Assembly: GCA_026122225.1 (NCBI GenBank)
Contig: JANEZZ010001900.1
Span: forward strand, 248,001-312,000
Length of the DNA: 64,000 bases
DNA from: Heloderma charlesbogerti
Taxonomy: Eukaryota; Chordata; Lepidosauria; Squamata; Helodermatidae
Direction: 5' to 3'
Within the stretch, counting starts at the first letter, position 1; every line of letters begins with the position of its first letter. A program made the position numbers and the translations under genes. Shown here in pieces: positions 1 to 10,629 of the stretch. Below the pieces are notes generated by a model. The model made no database searches. It saw only the letters and a list, made by a program, of their open reading frames with translations, and had not been told where the DNA came from.

Positions 1-80
1 CATGTAATACTATTTTTATTTATTATTTTATTTATATCCCACCTTTCTTCTGTCATGGAACTCAAAGTGGCTACATGGGA
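1..80 (-). repeat. 3' tail of a LINE/SINE, L2-like, reversed
   Basis: The AT-rich TTTATTTATATCCCACC run followed by CTTTCTTC and a GGAACTCAAAG segment is the reverse complement of the GG(A/T)ATAAAT tail shared by squamate L2 LINEs and the SINE at 5984. Only the tail lies in the window, so LINE and SINE origin cannot be separated. Confidence 0.45.
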
Positions 81-149
81 TTCCCAGATGTTCATGTTCT
101 CCCCTCCAAGCACTGACCAGATCTAAACCTGCTTAGCTTCAGCGAGGTG

Positions 150-560
150 GTTGTCTCATGTGCCTTCAGACTATGCCCTGGGACCACTCCTCTCCTTGAC
201 AATATATGGACAGTGACATCAGTGGTTGGGCATCTGCTGAGGCCAACTTCCCAGCAGAACCCCACTGAGAAGAGCTCCCTAGAGTTGCTACTCTTCGCCA
301 TTGCAACCTGCTTGTTCACCTCCCTCTTGCTCTGGCCCAGACAACAGTGGTGGTGAGAAGAAGGAGCAGTAGATGCCACTGCTTGCTTGCTCACTGGCTC
401 TCTGCCTGTCCAGTAAGCAAGTCGTAGCTCTGATGAGAAAGAGGCTGAGAAGCAATAGCAGCTGGTGACAATGGTGGTGAGAAGGTGGACTCATTGAGGG
501 AGGGGACCCACTGAGTGTGTCTTGCCCAAGGGCCCTCAAAAACCTGGAGCCAGCACTGGT
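150..560 (+). repeat. unclassified interspersed repeat, copy A
   Basis: This GC-rich segment recurs at 49160-49370 in the same orientation and at 38075-38360 in the opposite one. Shared landmarks are GCAACCTGCTTG, a CTCTGGCCCAGACAACAGTGG stretch with variants, GTAGATGCCAC, and GTGTCTTGCCCAAGGGCC near the right end. Short frames on both strands read through it, but their peptides look like no family I know and are not kept between the three copies. I cannot assign a class; no terminal repeats or target duplications were found. Confidence 0.55.
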
Positions 561-999
561 GACATAATTTTTCAAAGGAAAAACTTGGGGAACCTATGCT
601 AGAGCTGACCCTGAAACATCACCTCTGATCAGAAAGCATAGTCCCATCCTTGAGATTTGACTTGAATAGGTAAAGGGGAGGGCAAGGACCCCAGCAGGCA
701 ATAATAACATAGCTGCAAGAAAAAAAATACCTGCCTACCATAATTTTGAGTGCTTATTGAGAAAACAGATACATATCTTTTTGAGTCCAGCAAAAAAAGA
801 AGTGAGTTCAAGGTATCTTAAGTTTGGCAAACACTGGTTTAATGAGATATCTGGTGTCTTAATACCTGATGTAATAATATCCCTGGCATATGCTGATATG
901 AGAAACTAACATAAGATGCCTTCCCAATACAACAGTGTTGCTCCATGATGCTATATGACCAAATGCCATCACAGCCAAATATGGTCTACTACTAGCATG
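561..999. other. no recognised feature
   Basis: AT-rich sequence without a convincing gene, terminal repeat or tandem structure. The short frames here are unsupported. Confidence 0.4.
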
Positions 1000-1320
1000 C
1001 TTTAGTTATCATTTTTCGTTATTATCAGTACCTATATGAGTCTGTCCAGTGTTACGATTGGCCATGGAGGTCCTTCTCTCAGGTCTGCCAGTATTTCCCA
1101 TCAGTCTGGTGGGCACAAGAGGCAGGATCTTCTCAGTGGCAGCCCCTTTATTGTAGACATTATTGTGGACATATCTCCCATGGGAAGTGTGTTTGATTCC
1201 CTTGTGGACTGGTTTTAAACAGGACAGGCTCTAAAGACCTGGCTGTTTACATCCACTTTTAATTGATAATGATTCTGGCCTATGCAGTTAAGTTGTAATT
1301 TTAACACCCTTATCTGGACA
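1000..1320 (+). mobile_element. L2-like LINE 3' fragment
   Basis: The stretch around GACCTGGCTGTTTACA, followed by AT-rich sequence, resembles the end of the squamate L2 coding region and its 3' UTR, as also seen at 2560-2860. It is diverged. It sits just upstream of the longer L2 fragment and may be part of it or an independent insertion. Confidence 0.4.
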
Positions 1321-1448
1321 GAGATAGCCTAGCTACAGTTATCCGTGCTCTGATAACCTCTCACCTGGATTACTACTATGCATTATATGTGGGGCGGCCT
1401 TTGAAAATGATCTGGAAACTTCAGCTAGTCCAAAATAGGGCAGCAAGA

Positions 1449-2281
1449 TAGGGATGTCAGAGAATTTCGCCATGAATCTCGGGGAGGCAGAATGCCAGCG
1501 CATTCAGCACCCTAAAGTCGGTGGTGAAACGGTCTGCCCCCCCACCCCCCCTGGGACAGGACTTACCTTAGGCGAATCTCCCTGGTGGTGGCGGCTCCGG
1601 CAGCGGTTCGGTGGCAGTTTGGCGGCCGCCGCCATTTCCAGTTAAAAAAAAAATAATAACGTGATAGGCTACGTAAAGATTTACGTAGCCTATCACGGCT
1701 AGATTTTTTTAAAATACCATGATAGGCTACATAAATGTTTATGTAGCCTATCATGGCTGAGTAAAACCAAAAACCAAAAACTGTGCGTACGCAGATGGCG
1801 GCGCCCATGGGTGCCGCCATTTGCGTTCCTTATTTTGGCACGTCTAGTCTACGTAAACATTTATGTAGACTACGGCGAAAATAAGGGGAACGCAAATACC
1901 ATAGAGTCTATGCTATTTGCGTTCCCCTTATATTCGCCGTAGTCTACGTAAATGTTTACGTAGACTAGATGTGCCAAAATAAGGAACACAAATGGCGGCG
2001 CCCATGGGCGCCGCCATTTGCGTACGCAAGGTTGTTGTTTTTTTTTAACTCAGCCGTGATAGGCTACGTAAACATTTACGTAGCCTATCACGGCTGACTG
2101 CAGGGACGCAAACGGCGGCGACTATAGCCGCCGCCGTTTGCAGACCCGGCCGGCCAGGATTCGTGGTGGGAGGGATGGGGTGCCTCCCCCCCGGCCAGAA
2201 TTTTGGGGGGAGGGACGGGGCACCTCCCCCCCACCTCGAATCACATTTCGTCAAAAGGTAAGTGACTTTCATACATCCCTC
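1449..2281. mobile_element. hAT-like non-autonomous element made of hairpins
   Basis: The termini are TAGGGATG and CATCCCTC. They are flanked by CAGCAAGA (1441-1448) and CAGCAAAA (2282-2289), an 8-bp duplication with one mismatch. Removing the element and one copy restores the reading frame of the surrounding L2 LINE, so the boundaries are firm. An 8-bp duplication with these ends points to the hAT superfamily. No transposase is encoded. Inside are perfect hairpins at 1660-1697 (18-bp arms, 2-nt loop) and 1717-1756 (19-bp arms, 2-nt loop), a near-perfect palindrome of about 245 bp centred on 1906, and further hairpins at 2052-2098 and about 2103-2143. The left third (1449-1640) and the C-rich right end match the element at 43679-44439. 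Confidence 0.8.
1784..2028. repeat. near-perfect 245-bp palindrome
   Basis: The two arms mirror each other around base 1906 (cATAGAgTCTATg). The outer TGCGTACGCA at 1784-1793 pairs exactly with 2019-2028, so no net insertion or deletion separates the arms. A few mismatches occur. Each arm also has its own smaller hairpins: GCGCCCATGGG(T/C)GC, and TAGTCTACGTAAA(C)ATTTA. Confidence 0.85.
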
Positions 2282-2879
2282 CAGCAAAACTGTTAACAGG
2301 GACTGACCAATGTGATCACATTATGCCAGTACTTTTCCAGCTGCACTGGCTGCCAGTCCATTTCCGGTCCCAATTCGAAGGGCTGGTATTAACATTCAAA
2401 GCCCTAAATGGCTTGGGGCCAGGTTATCTGAAGGATTGCCTCCTCCCATAGGTGCCTGCCCAGACCCTAAGATCATCCTCAGTGGTCCTTCTCTGTGAGC
2501 CCCTGCCAAAGGAAGTGAGGCAGGTGGCTACCAGGAGGAGGGCCTTTTCTGCTGTGGCACCCTGGCTGTGGAATGAGCTCCCTAGAGAGGTTCCCCTGGT
2601 GCCTATGTTGTTCTTCTTCCATCGCCAGGTGAAGACCTTTCTATTTTCTTAGCATTTTAGCTTCCTAATCTTTTAACACTGGTGTTTTAGCTCTGTGTTT
2701 TAAATCTCTGCATTGCTGCTAGGTTTTATTCTGGTTGTACTGTTATATTGTGGTTTTAACCTTTCATATTTTGTATTGTTTTATGCTTCACTCTGTGGTT
2801 TTATTTTTTGTGAACAGCCCCAGAGAGCTTTGGCTATTGGGCAGTATATAAATAAATACATATATACATACATACAATT

Positions 2880-3060
2880 TCAGCTTTTTTACTGCTAATT
2901 TGGGGTTGAATTATTTCTTGTTGGTTACCATGTAAATTTTGTATCTCACTTTTAAGTTGTTTTCTGATTTTTTGGTGTGAACCACTTTGAGAAGGCCTTT
3001 TTGGCTGTGAAAGGCAGCATAAATTTATTTCAATTTTTAAAAAATCTAAATAAACATGTA
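2880..3060 (+). repeat. LINE tail, L2/CR1-like
   Basis: The sequence has GTGAACCACTTTGAGAAGG, then GGCAGCATAAATTTATTTCAA and an A-rich end, in the order of L2-type 3' tails (compare 2800-2870 and 47860-47955). It is short and diverged. Confidence 0.45.
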
Positions 3061-5980
3061 TCCACTATAGCTGGTCAACCCTGTTCATTTGCTTCCATAA
3101 CATAATTAAGGCAGCCATTCCCTCTGATTTGTCATGGTCTTCCATCCTATTCACCCTGAGGTGATTTTTGTAAATATTCTGCATTATGCTTTTGCTTATC
3201 CTCTTCTTTAAATCCCCACTTAATGCTGGCTAATAGCTCCAGTGTGCTGTTTCCTGTTTAAGCTTAATTTGGATGAATTTCAATGAATCTTTGCATTTTC
3301 TTCAAGTGCTTTCCACTTTGCTCTGTCGGATTTTTGCTGTGAAACAGAATTCTGGTCACATTTCCTTCAGGCATTCTGTATCCTTTGAAAGCCAAATGCA
3401 TTAAAATAAAACAATTTTGTGTTGTTTACTATGGTACTTACACTCAGGAGAAATTCAGTCCTTCACACTGAATGATAATGTTATGCCTAGGTGCTCCCTA
3501 GCGCTCTGTTTACTATACATTCCTAATGTATTTTTTTAGGATCGGTCCCTAGAGAGTCTTTCTGATCACATGACCTATTTAGCAAATGTTGGTCTTTCTC
3601 CCTGTAGAACCAATGGCAATGGAGTGGGGAAGAGCCCTTTCTCATTTTATGTGTCCCCAGTGACTTCTAACAATGCACAACCAGGGCATGGAAAGAATGA
3701 TGATTTGTCCACAGAATAAAATTATTTCTTAGTTAGGGCTGGTGGTGCTTGAGACTATTTGTATACAAATATATAAGCAATTGTGTCAATCTACATAGGT
3801 TCTGTATTTAGGTCGCCACTGAGGTCTGTTTCTGAGTATCCAAGTCAATATCCAGTAATAAAATGTTGGTGCTCATTTCAGATACATCCTATAGTGTTCA
3901 CACAGGCATGCTGTTTTTATTGGCTAGGGTTTTCCCCTAACATGTATATCTCTGGCTCAGGAAAGTTGTTGGCTATTTCATGCCCTGGTAGAGTTCTCTC
4001 CACCAGCACTTTATATACTGTATATCCCATGGAGATTTTTGTCACAATAGTGATGATTCCTCGATGTCTTGCCCATTGTACTTTCCATGCAGGCCATCTT
4101 CAATCAACATAGGTATTTGCAGTGGAAACTCTCCAGAAGACCCATTGTACATTGAGGTGTCAGGGTGATATGACACAATTGCTCCTTCATGCCTGAATCT
4201 CCTTAAGAACTAGGTCCCTTTAAAGGTCCTCAAGCTTTTTGGCTTAACTCTTTGTTTTTCAAAGAATTAATTATCTGCTCAAGATGGTATACTCAGGGAG
4301 TGAAGGATGGCCACAGAGTTATCTATGTTGGCCAATAGCCAACCATTGAGGCTTAACTTGTGACCTTGCAGGAATGTATAAACATAAGTAAAAGCATGGG
4401 AGTTAACCATAACCCCAGGTGTGATTAAGGTAGCTGATATGGCAAAACAGCATGTAGTCTATGTAGCTCTTGGATATATGAGTCTTCAAGACTTTGCCCA
4501 AGTAGAACTTCGTCACAGACCAAGACCGGGAAGGTGCTGTGTACTGGCTGCTGGTAGGGGTCTCTCCGTTGTTGTTGCAGGGGTTCCCAACAGCTGAAAG
4601 GGGATGTAAACCTTTGTAATCTCACTCTGCATGTCTGTCTGTCTGTCCTCTGTTAATCTTGTGTTCCTCTTACTAAGGAACTTACTTGTTCCTCTTTTGT
4701 TCCTCTTACTAAACTAAGTAAACCTTATCCACTGACGTGTTTATTATCTCCAAATCCTTTGGGAAAAAGAACCCTTGCCTCCTGGCAAGACAGTATTTCA
4801 GGTAGAAGGATGAGAAAACTAGAGTGGAAGGATCACATGGGGAGTGGGGAAGCAGTTACTCACAATTCCCTGCCTTTCAAAGACTTTTGAGGTATCATTG
4901 TCATCAGGGCAGGGGGTTGCTGTAGGAAGGAATACTTACAGAGTTTATATTCCACCTTTATGCCAAAATTGCACACATTTCCTTATCACCCTTGTGAGAA
5001 TTACCCTAGTGCAAATCCTTTGGTCGCCAAAATAAACTTTCATAATTGTTCCATTTTTACCCTAAATTGCAACACAGAGATTCTATATCTATAGTTCTTG
5101 CTTGTATTGTATTTCTTTCCAAATACTATGTTACCTTGGACCTACCAATAAGAAGTTCCTTTTGCAGAATATATATTCTTCTTTTCAGACATGTGACCCA
5201 CCTTTAGACCCACTTTATGTTTTACCATGAATTTGCATGGGGGTAGCACTGAAGGTGTGACCCACCATAGCTCAGGCTGCAACCTGGTAGCTGGTCCTAA
5301 ACCACCAGTTGAAGACCAACACTGTAGGATACAAATAGGAATCAGTGGAGACTGTTCCCTCTTGATTTCCAGATTGCTATGATATCCAATCCAGTATATT
5401 TTACAGGAGTCCAGATATGTGTATGTCCGTATATTAAATAATTCTTTGCAATAGCTTCCTGATATTTCTCCACCCCCTCACTCCTTAAACCAGGCATGCC
5501 TTTCTCAGCAATCCCTTTGATAAAAGTGGCTTTCATTCTGTGGTTTTCCTACCACTGTCAATTTTCCATCTTAATGTAAGTAGCTTATATTAAAAGAGTC
5601 AAAGACATTGATTGTACTTTTGGTGCTTCTGCTAAAGTCAGGACTTTATCACTGTGGACCACTTTTATTCATGGTAATAGACAACACACAAATTACTATA
5701 TTTCATAATTTCTTAGAAACCTGCTGATTTAATGGCAATGTTCCAGCAGTGGCACGTTCTGTAAAGTTTTGTAGTGCTGTGAGTAAAGCATAATACTTTA
5801 AAAAAGGTCATTTTCTTTCTTTCTTTGTGTGTGTGTGTAACAGAATCTTAGCTCTTGGGACCAAATAAAAGCAGATACTTGCTTTACTTGCTTTATTTCC
5901 AAGTACTTTAAGGGCTACTACTTACAGGTAACGTGATCATTCTACAATATTTAGGCTTATTGAATACACAGTTGACTTGC
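3061..5980. other. unannotated stretch, no gene recognised
   Basis: About 2.9 kb with no convincing coding frame, terminal inverted repeat or LINE/SINE signature that I can name. The longest short frame (3783-4112) has a low-information peptide with no motif. A short pyrimidine tract and (GT)n run lies at about 5812-5838. The stretch may be unique host DNA or very old repeats. Confidence 0.45.
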
Positions 5981-5983
5981 TCA

Positions 5984-6215
5984 TAGAGCCAGTGAGGTGA
6001 AGTGGTTAAGAGTGTTAGACTGGGACTCAGGAGGTCCGGGTTCAAGTCCCTACTTAGACATAAAGTTCACTGGGGACTTTGGGCCAATCATTTACTCTCA
6101 GCCTAACCTACCTCACAGGGTTGTTGTGAGGATAAACTGGAGAGGAGGTGGATTATGTAAGTCACCTTGGGTTCCTTGGAAGAAAAAAGTTGGGATATAA
6201 ATGTAATAATAAATA
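5984..6215 (+). mobile_element. tRNA-derived SINE with L2-like tail
   Basis: The head holds an A-box-like segment (AGTGGTTAAGAG) and a clear B box (GGTTCAAGTCC), the internal RNA polymerase III promoter of a tRNA-derived SINE. The body has the conserved CCTCACAGGGTTGTTGTGAG segment. The 3' end (GGGATATAAATGTAATAATAAATAA) resembles L2 LINE tails in this window, suggesting L2-type machinery moved it. Related copies lie at 49385-49530 (body only, plus) and 58378-58580 (minus). Confidence 0.75.
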
Positions 6216-6286
6216 AGATATAGGTAGATAGATAGAATTAACATACACATCAGTTCTGACAGCACTTACTGTGGCTATGTTCCTAT

Positions 6287-6380
6287 CAGTCCTAGCCATC
6301 ATAGCCCATGGTCAGGGATGATGGTAGTTGTAGGCCAAAACATCTGGAGGGCCCCAAGTTGTCCATCCCTGCCTTAAAGA
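6287..6380. mobile_element. short hAT-like MITE fragment
   Basis: Contains the ACATCTGGAGGGCCC and TCCATCCCTGCC end also seen at 11803-11932 and 38637-38772, where the mirrored halves form a foldback. Here the left half is reduced. Confidence 0.45.
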
Positions 6381-6469
6381 TTAACGCATTTATTGTAGCA
6401 TAAACATTTGTGGACTAGAGTCCACTTGATCTGATGTTCACATCCTAATAAATATGTTAGGGCCAAAAC

Positions 6470-6890
6470 AGACATTACTTTAAATCCGTGTGTAGTAGCT
6501 ATGTCTACATCTATGTCTACATCTTTTTTTTTTCTTTTTTTTACTCTAGACGGAGGAGGCCCAGTCTGGATTGAGACCCTAGCATGGGGGGAAGGGGCTT
6601 TTAAGATCTGTTTGGGCCCATAGTCTTTAAGGTGTCTTGATTGGGTTTTTGTTTTGTTTTTTTGCTCCATGATGCTTTATCCAAAGACATGAGGAAGGCA
6701 TGGATCCATGCCCATTATGTATGGCATGGCATGCTGAAGGCTTCCAACTTCAGGAACGTGGCAGGGCTAGGCAATGGGGATGCAGCAGAGGGAACGGGGC
6801 CACTGTGCACAGCCCCGCTCTCCCAGCTCAGTCCACTTGGTATCACATGCAGGGGCATCTTTAGATCTTTTTTTTTTTTACATTTTCCCA
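6470..6890. other. no recognised feature; T-rich runs
   Basis: Contains long T runs at about 6523-6541 and 6867-6881. Two frames cross this part on opposite strands, but neither gives a recognisable peptide. Confidence 0.35.
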
Positions 6891-6953
6891 TTGATTTGCA
6901 TTGGAAAACAGAAATGGTCACAACTTTTTTATTTTGTAAGATAAATACATGAA

Positions 6954-7385
6954 ATTTGGAGACATGGTAGCCCCCAATGAGCTGATTGAACCTGCCCAAT
7001 TTCAGGCAGTTAGGTCCAGTGGCTTCTGTGCTAGTCACGTGTAAAATTTGCTATTTTCAAGAAAATCTGTCAAAGCAAAGAGCTACATTCCACATAAGTG
7101 CATAGAGTTTGGGGACCTGGCAGCCCCTATATAGATGAATGAATCTGCAAAATTTCAGACAGTTAGGCCTAGTGGCTTTTGTGATAGCCACAGGTAAGAT
7201 TTGCTTTTTTCAAGAAAATGTGTCAAAGCAAAGAGCTAAATTTTTTTGTGCTTCCACAGACATGTATGGAATTTGGGGACCTGGCCAAATACTGCACATC
7301 CCCTATGGAGCTGACTGAACCTGCCAAATTTCAGACAGTTTGGTCTGGTGGGTTTTGTGCTAGCCATGCATAAAGTTTCCTTTTC
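6954..7385. repeat. tandem repeat, about 160-bp unit, three copies
   Basis: Three diverged copies begin with TTTGG(A/G)GAC(A/C)TGG at 6954, 7108 and 7272, a spacing of 154 and 164 bp. Each continues through a CC(C)AATTTCAG(G/A)CAGTTAGG-like block, GCTAG(T/C)CA, and a GTCAAAGCAAAGAGCTA block. The third copy ends near 7385. The array may be a minisatellite or the inner repeats of a larger transposon. Confidence 0.7.
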
Positions 7386-8055
7386 TCAGAGACTAAAACA
7401 AAAAGTAAAAACTGCCAAACCACACAGGGGATTAGAGATCCTAATCAGATGGTATTTAAGGTGACCATTAGGAGGTCACAATCCCTAATCTCTGCAGTAG
7501 GGTTGGGGGGGGGGGCTGAGGTACAAAAAACCCTCTCTCCCCCTACTTTTCTGCTCTTACATGCCCACTGTTGGGAGCTTGCTTGTAATGAAATTTTGAA
7601 GAGGGAGAAGGAAGGGAAGAATGAGCTTCATGTGAAATACTGGTATTTCACACAGCACCTGATTTTACTGCCCCAAAATGGCCTTTGGTTTCTGCAGAAG
7701 TTTAGCGGCTTCAGTACACCAAAGGATCCAATCAGCCTCCACAAACTTCTTTCTCCCCCTCCACTTTAATTTATCTGAAATAGCTATAGGACTCAAAGTA
7801 TTTCAAAAGGAGGGTTAGGGCTACGTGGTATCATGATCGAGGAACTGCTAAGGCTTTTAAACAGGTTCTACAATAAAAAAGCTAGAAAAAGCTCTCCGCT
7901 GCTTCATTTCATAATGTTAATTTAAATATATGCAGTCCTTACAAACCCTCCACAGCCTCCTAAATTCCTCTGAAGTACTACCTCTCTGAAAGGAGCCATT
8001 GGCTTAGGGAATTCTCTCTACCCCTCCCTCCCTGCATTGCCAATCACCATTCTTC

Positions 8056-8090
8056 TTTTCCCCTCCCCTCCCCTCCCCTCCCCTCTCCTG
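8056..8090. repeat. (CCCCT)n microsatellite
   Basis: A run of CCCCT units, about six, within a pyrimidine-rich tract. Confidence 0.85.
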
Positions 8091-8320
8091 TTCTTTCTTT
8101 CTCTTCCTTATTCTACCCAGAGCATATCTTGAGGAATTATTAAAGAGAATTCTCTTTGGTGGGCAAGAGAAGTTCTGAACTGTGTTTGACTTTATACAAA
8201 CAGACAAGAGGGTTGGATTTTCTCCTTCTCATTCAAGTCTCTGAGAAAAGTGGCTTCACATGGTTGCAGGGAAACAAATCTGGGGCTGTTCTGTTTGTCA
8301 GTTGCCATTATCCAGCAATA

Positions 8321-8520
8321 GGAAGGGCTGTAGCTCAGTGGTAGAGCACATGCTTGGTATGCAGAACGTCCTGTGTTTGATCCCCAGCATCCCCAGGTAG
8401 GGCTAGGAAAGAATCCTGCCTGAAGCTCTGGAGAGCTGCTGCTGCCAGTCAGTGTCAACAATTCTGGGCTAGATGGACCCAGGGTCTGAGTCAGTATAAG
8501 GCAGCTTCTTATGTTCTTAT
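8321..8520 (+). mobile_element. tRNA-Ala-like SINE
   Basis: The first 75 bases resemble tRNA-Ala: TAGCTCAGTGGTAGAGCA gives the A box, and GTTTGATCCCC gives the B box. This is followed by a non-tRNA body (CCAGGTAGGGCTAGG, CTGCCAGTCAGTGT, CTAGATGGACCCAGGG, GAGTCAGTATAAGGCAGC) ending in TTCTTATGTTCTTA. The body and the imperfect cloverleaf rule out a functional tRNA gene. The last 10-15 bases match the 3' end of the CR1-like LINE family at 37622 and 9187 (minus), suggesting shared retrotransposition machinery. Confidence 0.75.
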
Positions 8521-8579
8521 TAACAGAAAGCTTTAATAAAAATAGGAATTTAGGGTTGTTTTTTTAAGTGGAGGGGAGA

Positions 8580-8680
8580 TAAATACTGCACATTTATACA
8601 ATCCTATGTATGCGTACTCAGAAGCCTCATTATGTTTAATTGTAATTAAGGAAAGGGTGCATAGGATTCCAGCATGAGTT
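8580..8680. mobile_element. small MITE-like palindrome
   Basis: ACAATCCTATGTATGCG near 8599 is mirrored by GTGCATAGGATTCC near 8657, the arrangement of the short GCAATCCTATG elements at 20807 and 38997. It is diverged. Confidence 0.4.
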
Positions 8681-9186
8681 ACTTTTGCAGCTGGTTTGCA
8701 CCTTGATATTCTGCATATTTACTCAGAAATAAATCCTGAGTTGTGAGTTAATACAGTGCCTACCCAGTTCCATCTAATGAACTGACTTCCCTTTCAGCTT
8801 AGTCCTATGCATGTTTTGTCATTTGTGTTTTTCATTTTGCATGAACTCTAGCTTCAGTGGTGAGAGAAAGGCACTTAGTACATGTTCAGAGTTTCTCCAT
8901 AAATGAGCCCTAAGTTTTGAAAACAGACTCATTGGCTGAAATGTGGTGAAGTTTCGGCACAAATGAAGTTATGGGGAGGAAGATACAATGAGAGCTTGTG
9001 CATAACAAGGGGGAGGGTAGAGGAGAGTTGCACAAAACAAGACGTCTTGTTTTTATGAAGAGTTGCTGGAGGATGGCAGGATGAGGAGGAATGGTTGCAT
9101 AAAGGGGAATAGAATTGGTAGGGGGAGAACGTAAGTGCTCAATGGTGAAAGAAAAGCATTCTGCATATGCTCAGAGGCACTTTATA

Positions 9187-9345
9187 TTTAAGAACATAAG
9201 AAGAGCCATGCTGCATCAGACCAAGGTCCATCTAGTCCAGCATTCTGTTCACACAGTGGCCAACCAGATGCCCACGGGAAACCCACAAGCAGGACATGAG
9301 TGCAATGGCACCTTCCCACCCATGTTCCCCTGCTGCTTATATTGG
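9187..9345 (-). mobile_element. CR1-like LINE 3' end, reversed
   Basis: Read on the minus strand it contains GACATGAG-to-CTTGTGGG..CCCGTGGGCAT..GGTTGGCCACTGTGTGAACA, CTGGACTAGATGG, and ends CTTCTTATGTTCTT. The same order occurs on the plus strand at 37420-37622, where it follows LINE-type coding remnants. Only the last 160 bp are present. Confidence 0.6.
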
Positions 9346-9359
9346 TGAAATGTAAACAC

Positions 9360-9990
9360 ATTCTAGTCATTCTAAATTTTCATGCATGTATATCCTTCAG
9401 GAACTTTGCAGGTTTCTTGCCTGGGAGACATCTCTAATGACCTGTGCATTTTCATACAAATTTACCCAAAAAACTATTGGGGAAGGGGTGAAGGGAAGCA
9501 AATCAGTCCTTCCCCAAAATTGGAGAACTCCCCTTCCACATGAACTGTTGCACCTATCCTTCTGAAACTTTGCTGATTTCTTACTTAGGAACAACTCCAG
9601 GTTGTCTGTAATTTTAAGAACAATGGTCCACATGGAAAATAAGGAGAAAAGTATGTCCTCTTTTGGAGACCTCAAAATATCGAGGCCACCCTTGCACAAA
9701 AAAACCTTGTTGCTATCATTCTGAAATGTGGAGATATGATCTCCTCTGATGGGGCAATGAATCCTGAAATGTTTATCCAATTCTTCCAAATAATAAAAAT
9801 GTTATTGGCAGTTCCCTTTAAAAGAAAATCAAAATATAAACCCTGCACCTATTTTTCTGACATTGGGCAGATGTAATCCCCTTCTAGGGGGCTCCTATGC
9901 CTCAAATGATCATCCAGTTCTGACCAACAGAAAAAAGTTAGTTTTTCTTTAATTTCCAATGGTAGTCAACAGGAAACATAAAGACTCATT
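9360..9990. other. possible old diverged tandem repeats
   Basis: Phrases such as CCTATCCTTCTGAAACTTTGC, CTATCATTCTGAAATGTGG and CCTATTTTTCTGACATTGGG recur at irregular spacing of about 150-200 bp. The 130-residue minus-strand frame across it has no recognisable motif. The repeat structure is weak. Confidence 0.3.
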
Positions 9991-10139
9991 TTTCAAAACC
10001 TTGACTCGGGTTTGGTGCTGAGCTGAAGTGGTCTGACTACAAATTGGCCCAAGCAGAAGTGGGATGTTTTCCAAAATGCTGAACTGGGGTCTGAGTTGGA
10101 GTGGGGGATTAGTGCACACTTCTTATGTATGTATATATG

Positions 10140-10207
10140 TAATCTGTACACATACACAAGCACACACCACACACACACATACATATATATTAGGGGTGCA
10201 CTTAGAT

Positions 10208-10243
<36 letters not shown>

Positions 10244-10307
10244 GCGCAAATTTGTGTTATGGGCCTGTGCCCCGGATCTTTTAAGAACCTAGCAACGCCC
10301 CTGATTG
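10140..10307. repeat. (CA)n microsatellite and DNA-element remnant
   Basis: Two CA-rich tracts (about 10140-10180 and 10206-10245, the latter running into TATATATA) flank TTAGGGGTGCAC. To the right lies CCTAGCAACGCCCCTGA, which looks like the end of a non-autonomous hAT element. Frames crossing this run are repeat artefacts. Confidence 0.6.
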
Positions 10308-10603
10308 CATGAATGTCTAAATAGGGCTGAGATGGTTGCTGAATTATCTTACCCATTGCTCAAGGAAAGAAGGAGTAAATACCAAAGAACACTTGTTTGT
10401 TGATGGAGTGTTAAGCTAGGGCCTAGCATTACATTTGAACCGGGCATTGGGGTTCATCACACGAGGCTACTTATTTCGCAGTTTACTGGGGCTTCTGTTT
10501 CTGCATTCTAAGCGAGATAAAGATCAGCTCTTTGCACAGGCAAGTTCTCTGCAGCCTCGGGGTGGGGAGCGAGCATGAATCAGCAGGTCTCTGGAGGGAT
10601 TCT

Positions 10604-10629
10604 AGTCTCTCTCTCTCTCTCTCTCTCTG
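10604..10629. repeat. (CT)n microsatellite
   Basis: About twelve CT dinucleotides. Confidence 0.85.

Larger units (their letters stand above)
1321..2870 (+). mobile_element. L2-clade LINE 3' end, split by a hAT element
   Basis: Reading 1321-1448 in frame gives residues typical of the C-terminal region of L2/CR1-group reverse transcriptases (SHLDYYYALYVG, then KLQLVQNRAAR). The reading resumes after 2281 with LLTGTDQCDHI, LHWLPVHFR and ALNGLGPGYL, so the two parts were one LINE before a transposon landed between them. The later part has the conserved WNELP-type segment near 2570-2600. The 3' end closes with a CCCAGAGAGCTTTGGC motif, an ATTGGGC(A/G)GTATATAAAT motif and an A-rich tail. Everything upstream of the C-terminal region is missing. 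It is non-functional and fairly old. Confidence 0.7.

Noticed and set aside
1660..2145. CRISPR-like array of repeated GTGATAGGCTACGTAAA units
   Set aside because: Units alternate in orientation as hairpin arms, spacing is irregular, the context is a vertebrate transposon, and no cas genes occur.
8322..8394. Functional tRNA-Ala gene
   Set aside because: The A and B boxes are present, but the stems are imperfect and it runs into a SINE body found in other squamates.
9397..9789. 130-residue minus-strand frame as a host gene
   Set aside because: No domain, no start context or splice evidence, and the sequence looks like diverged repeats.
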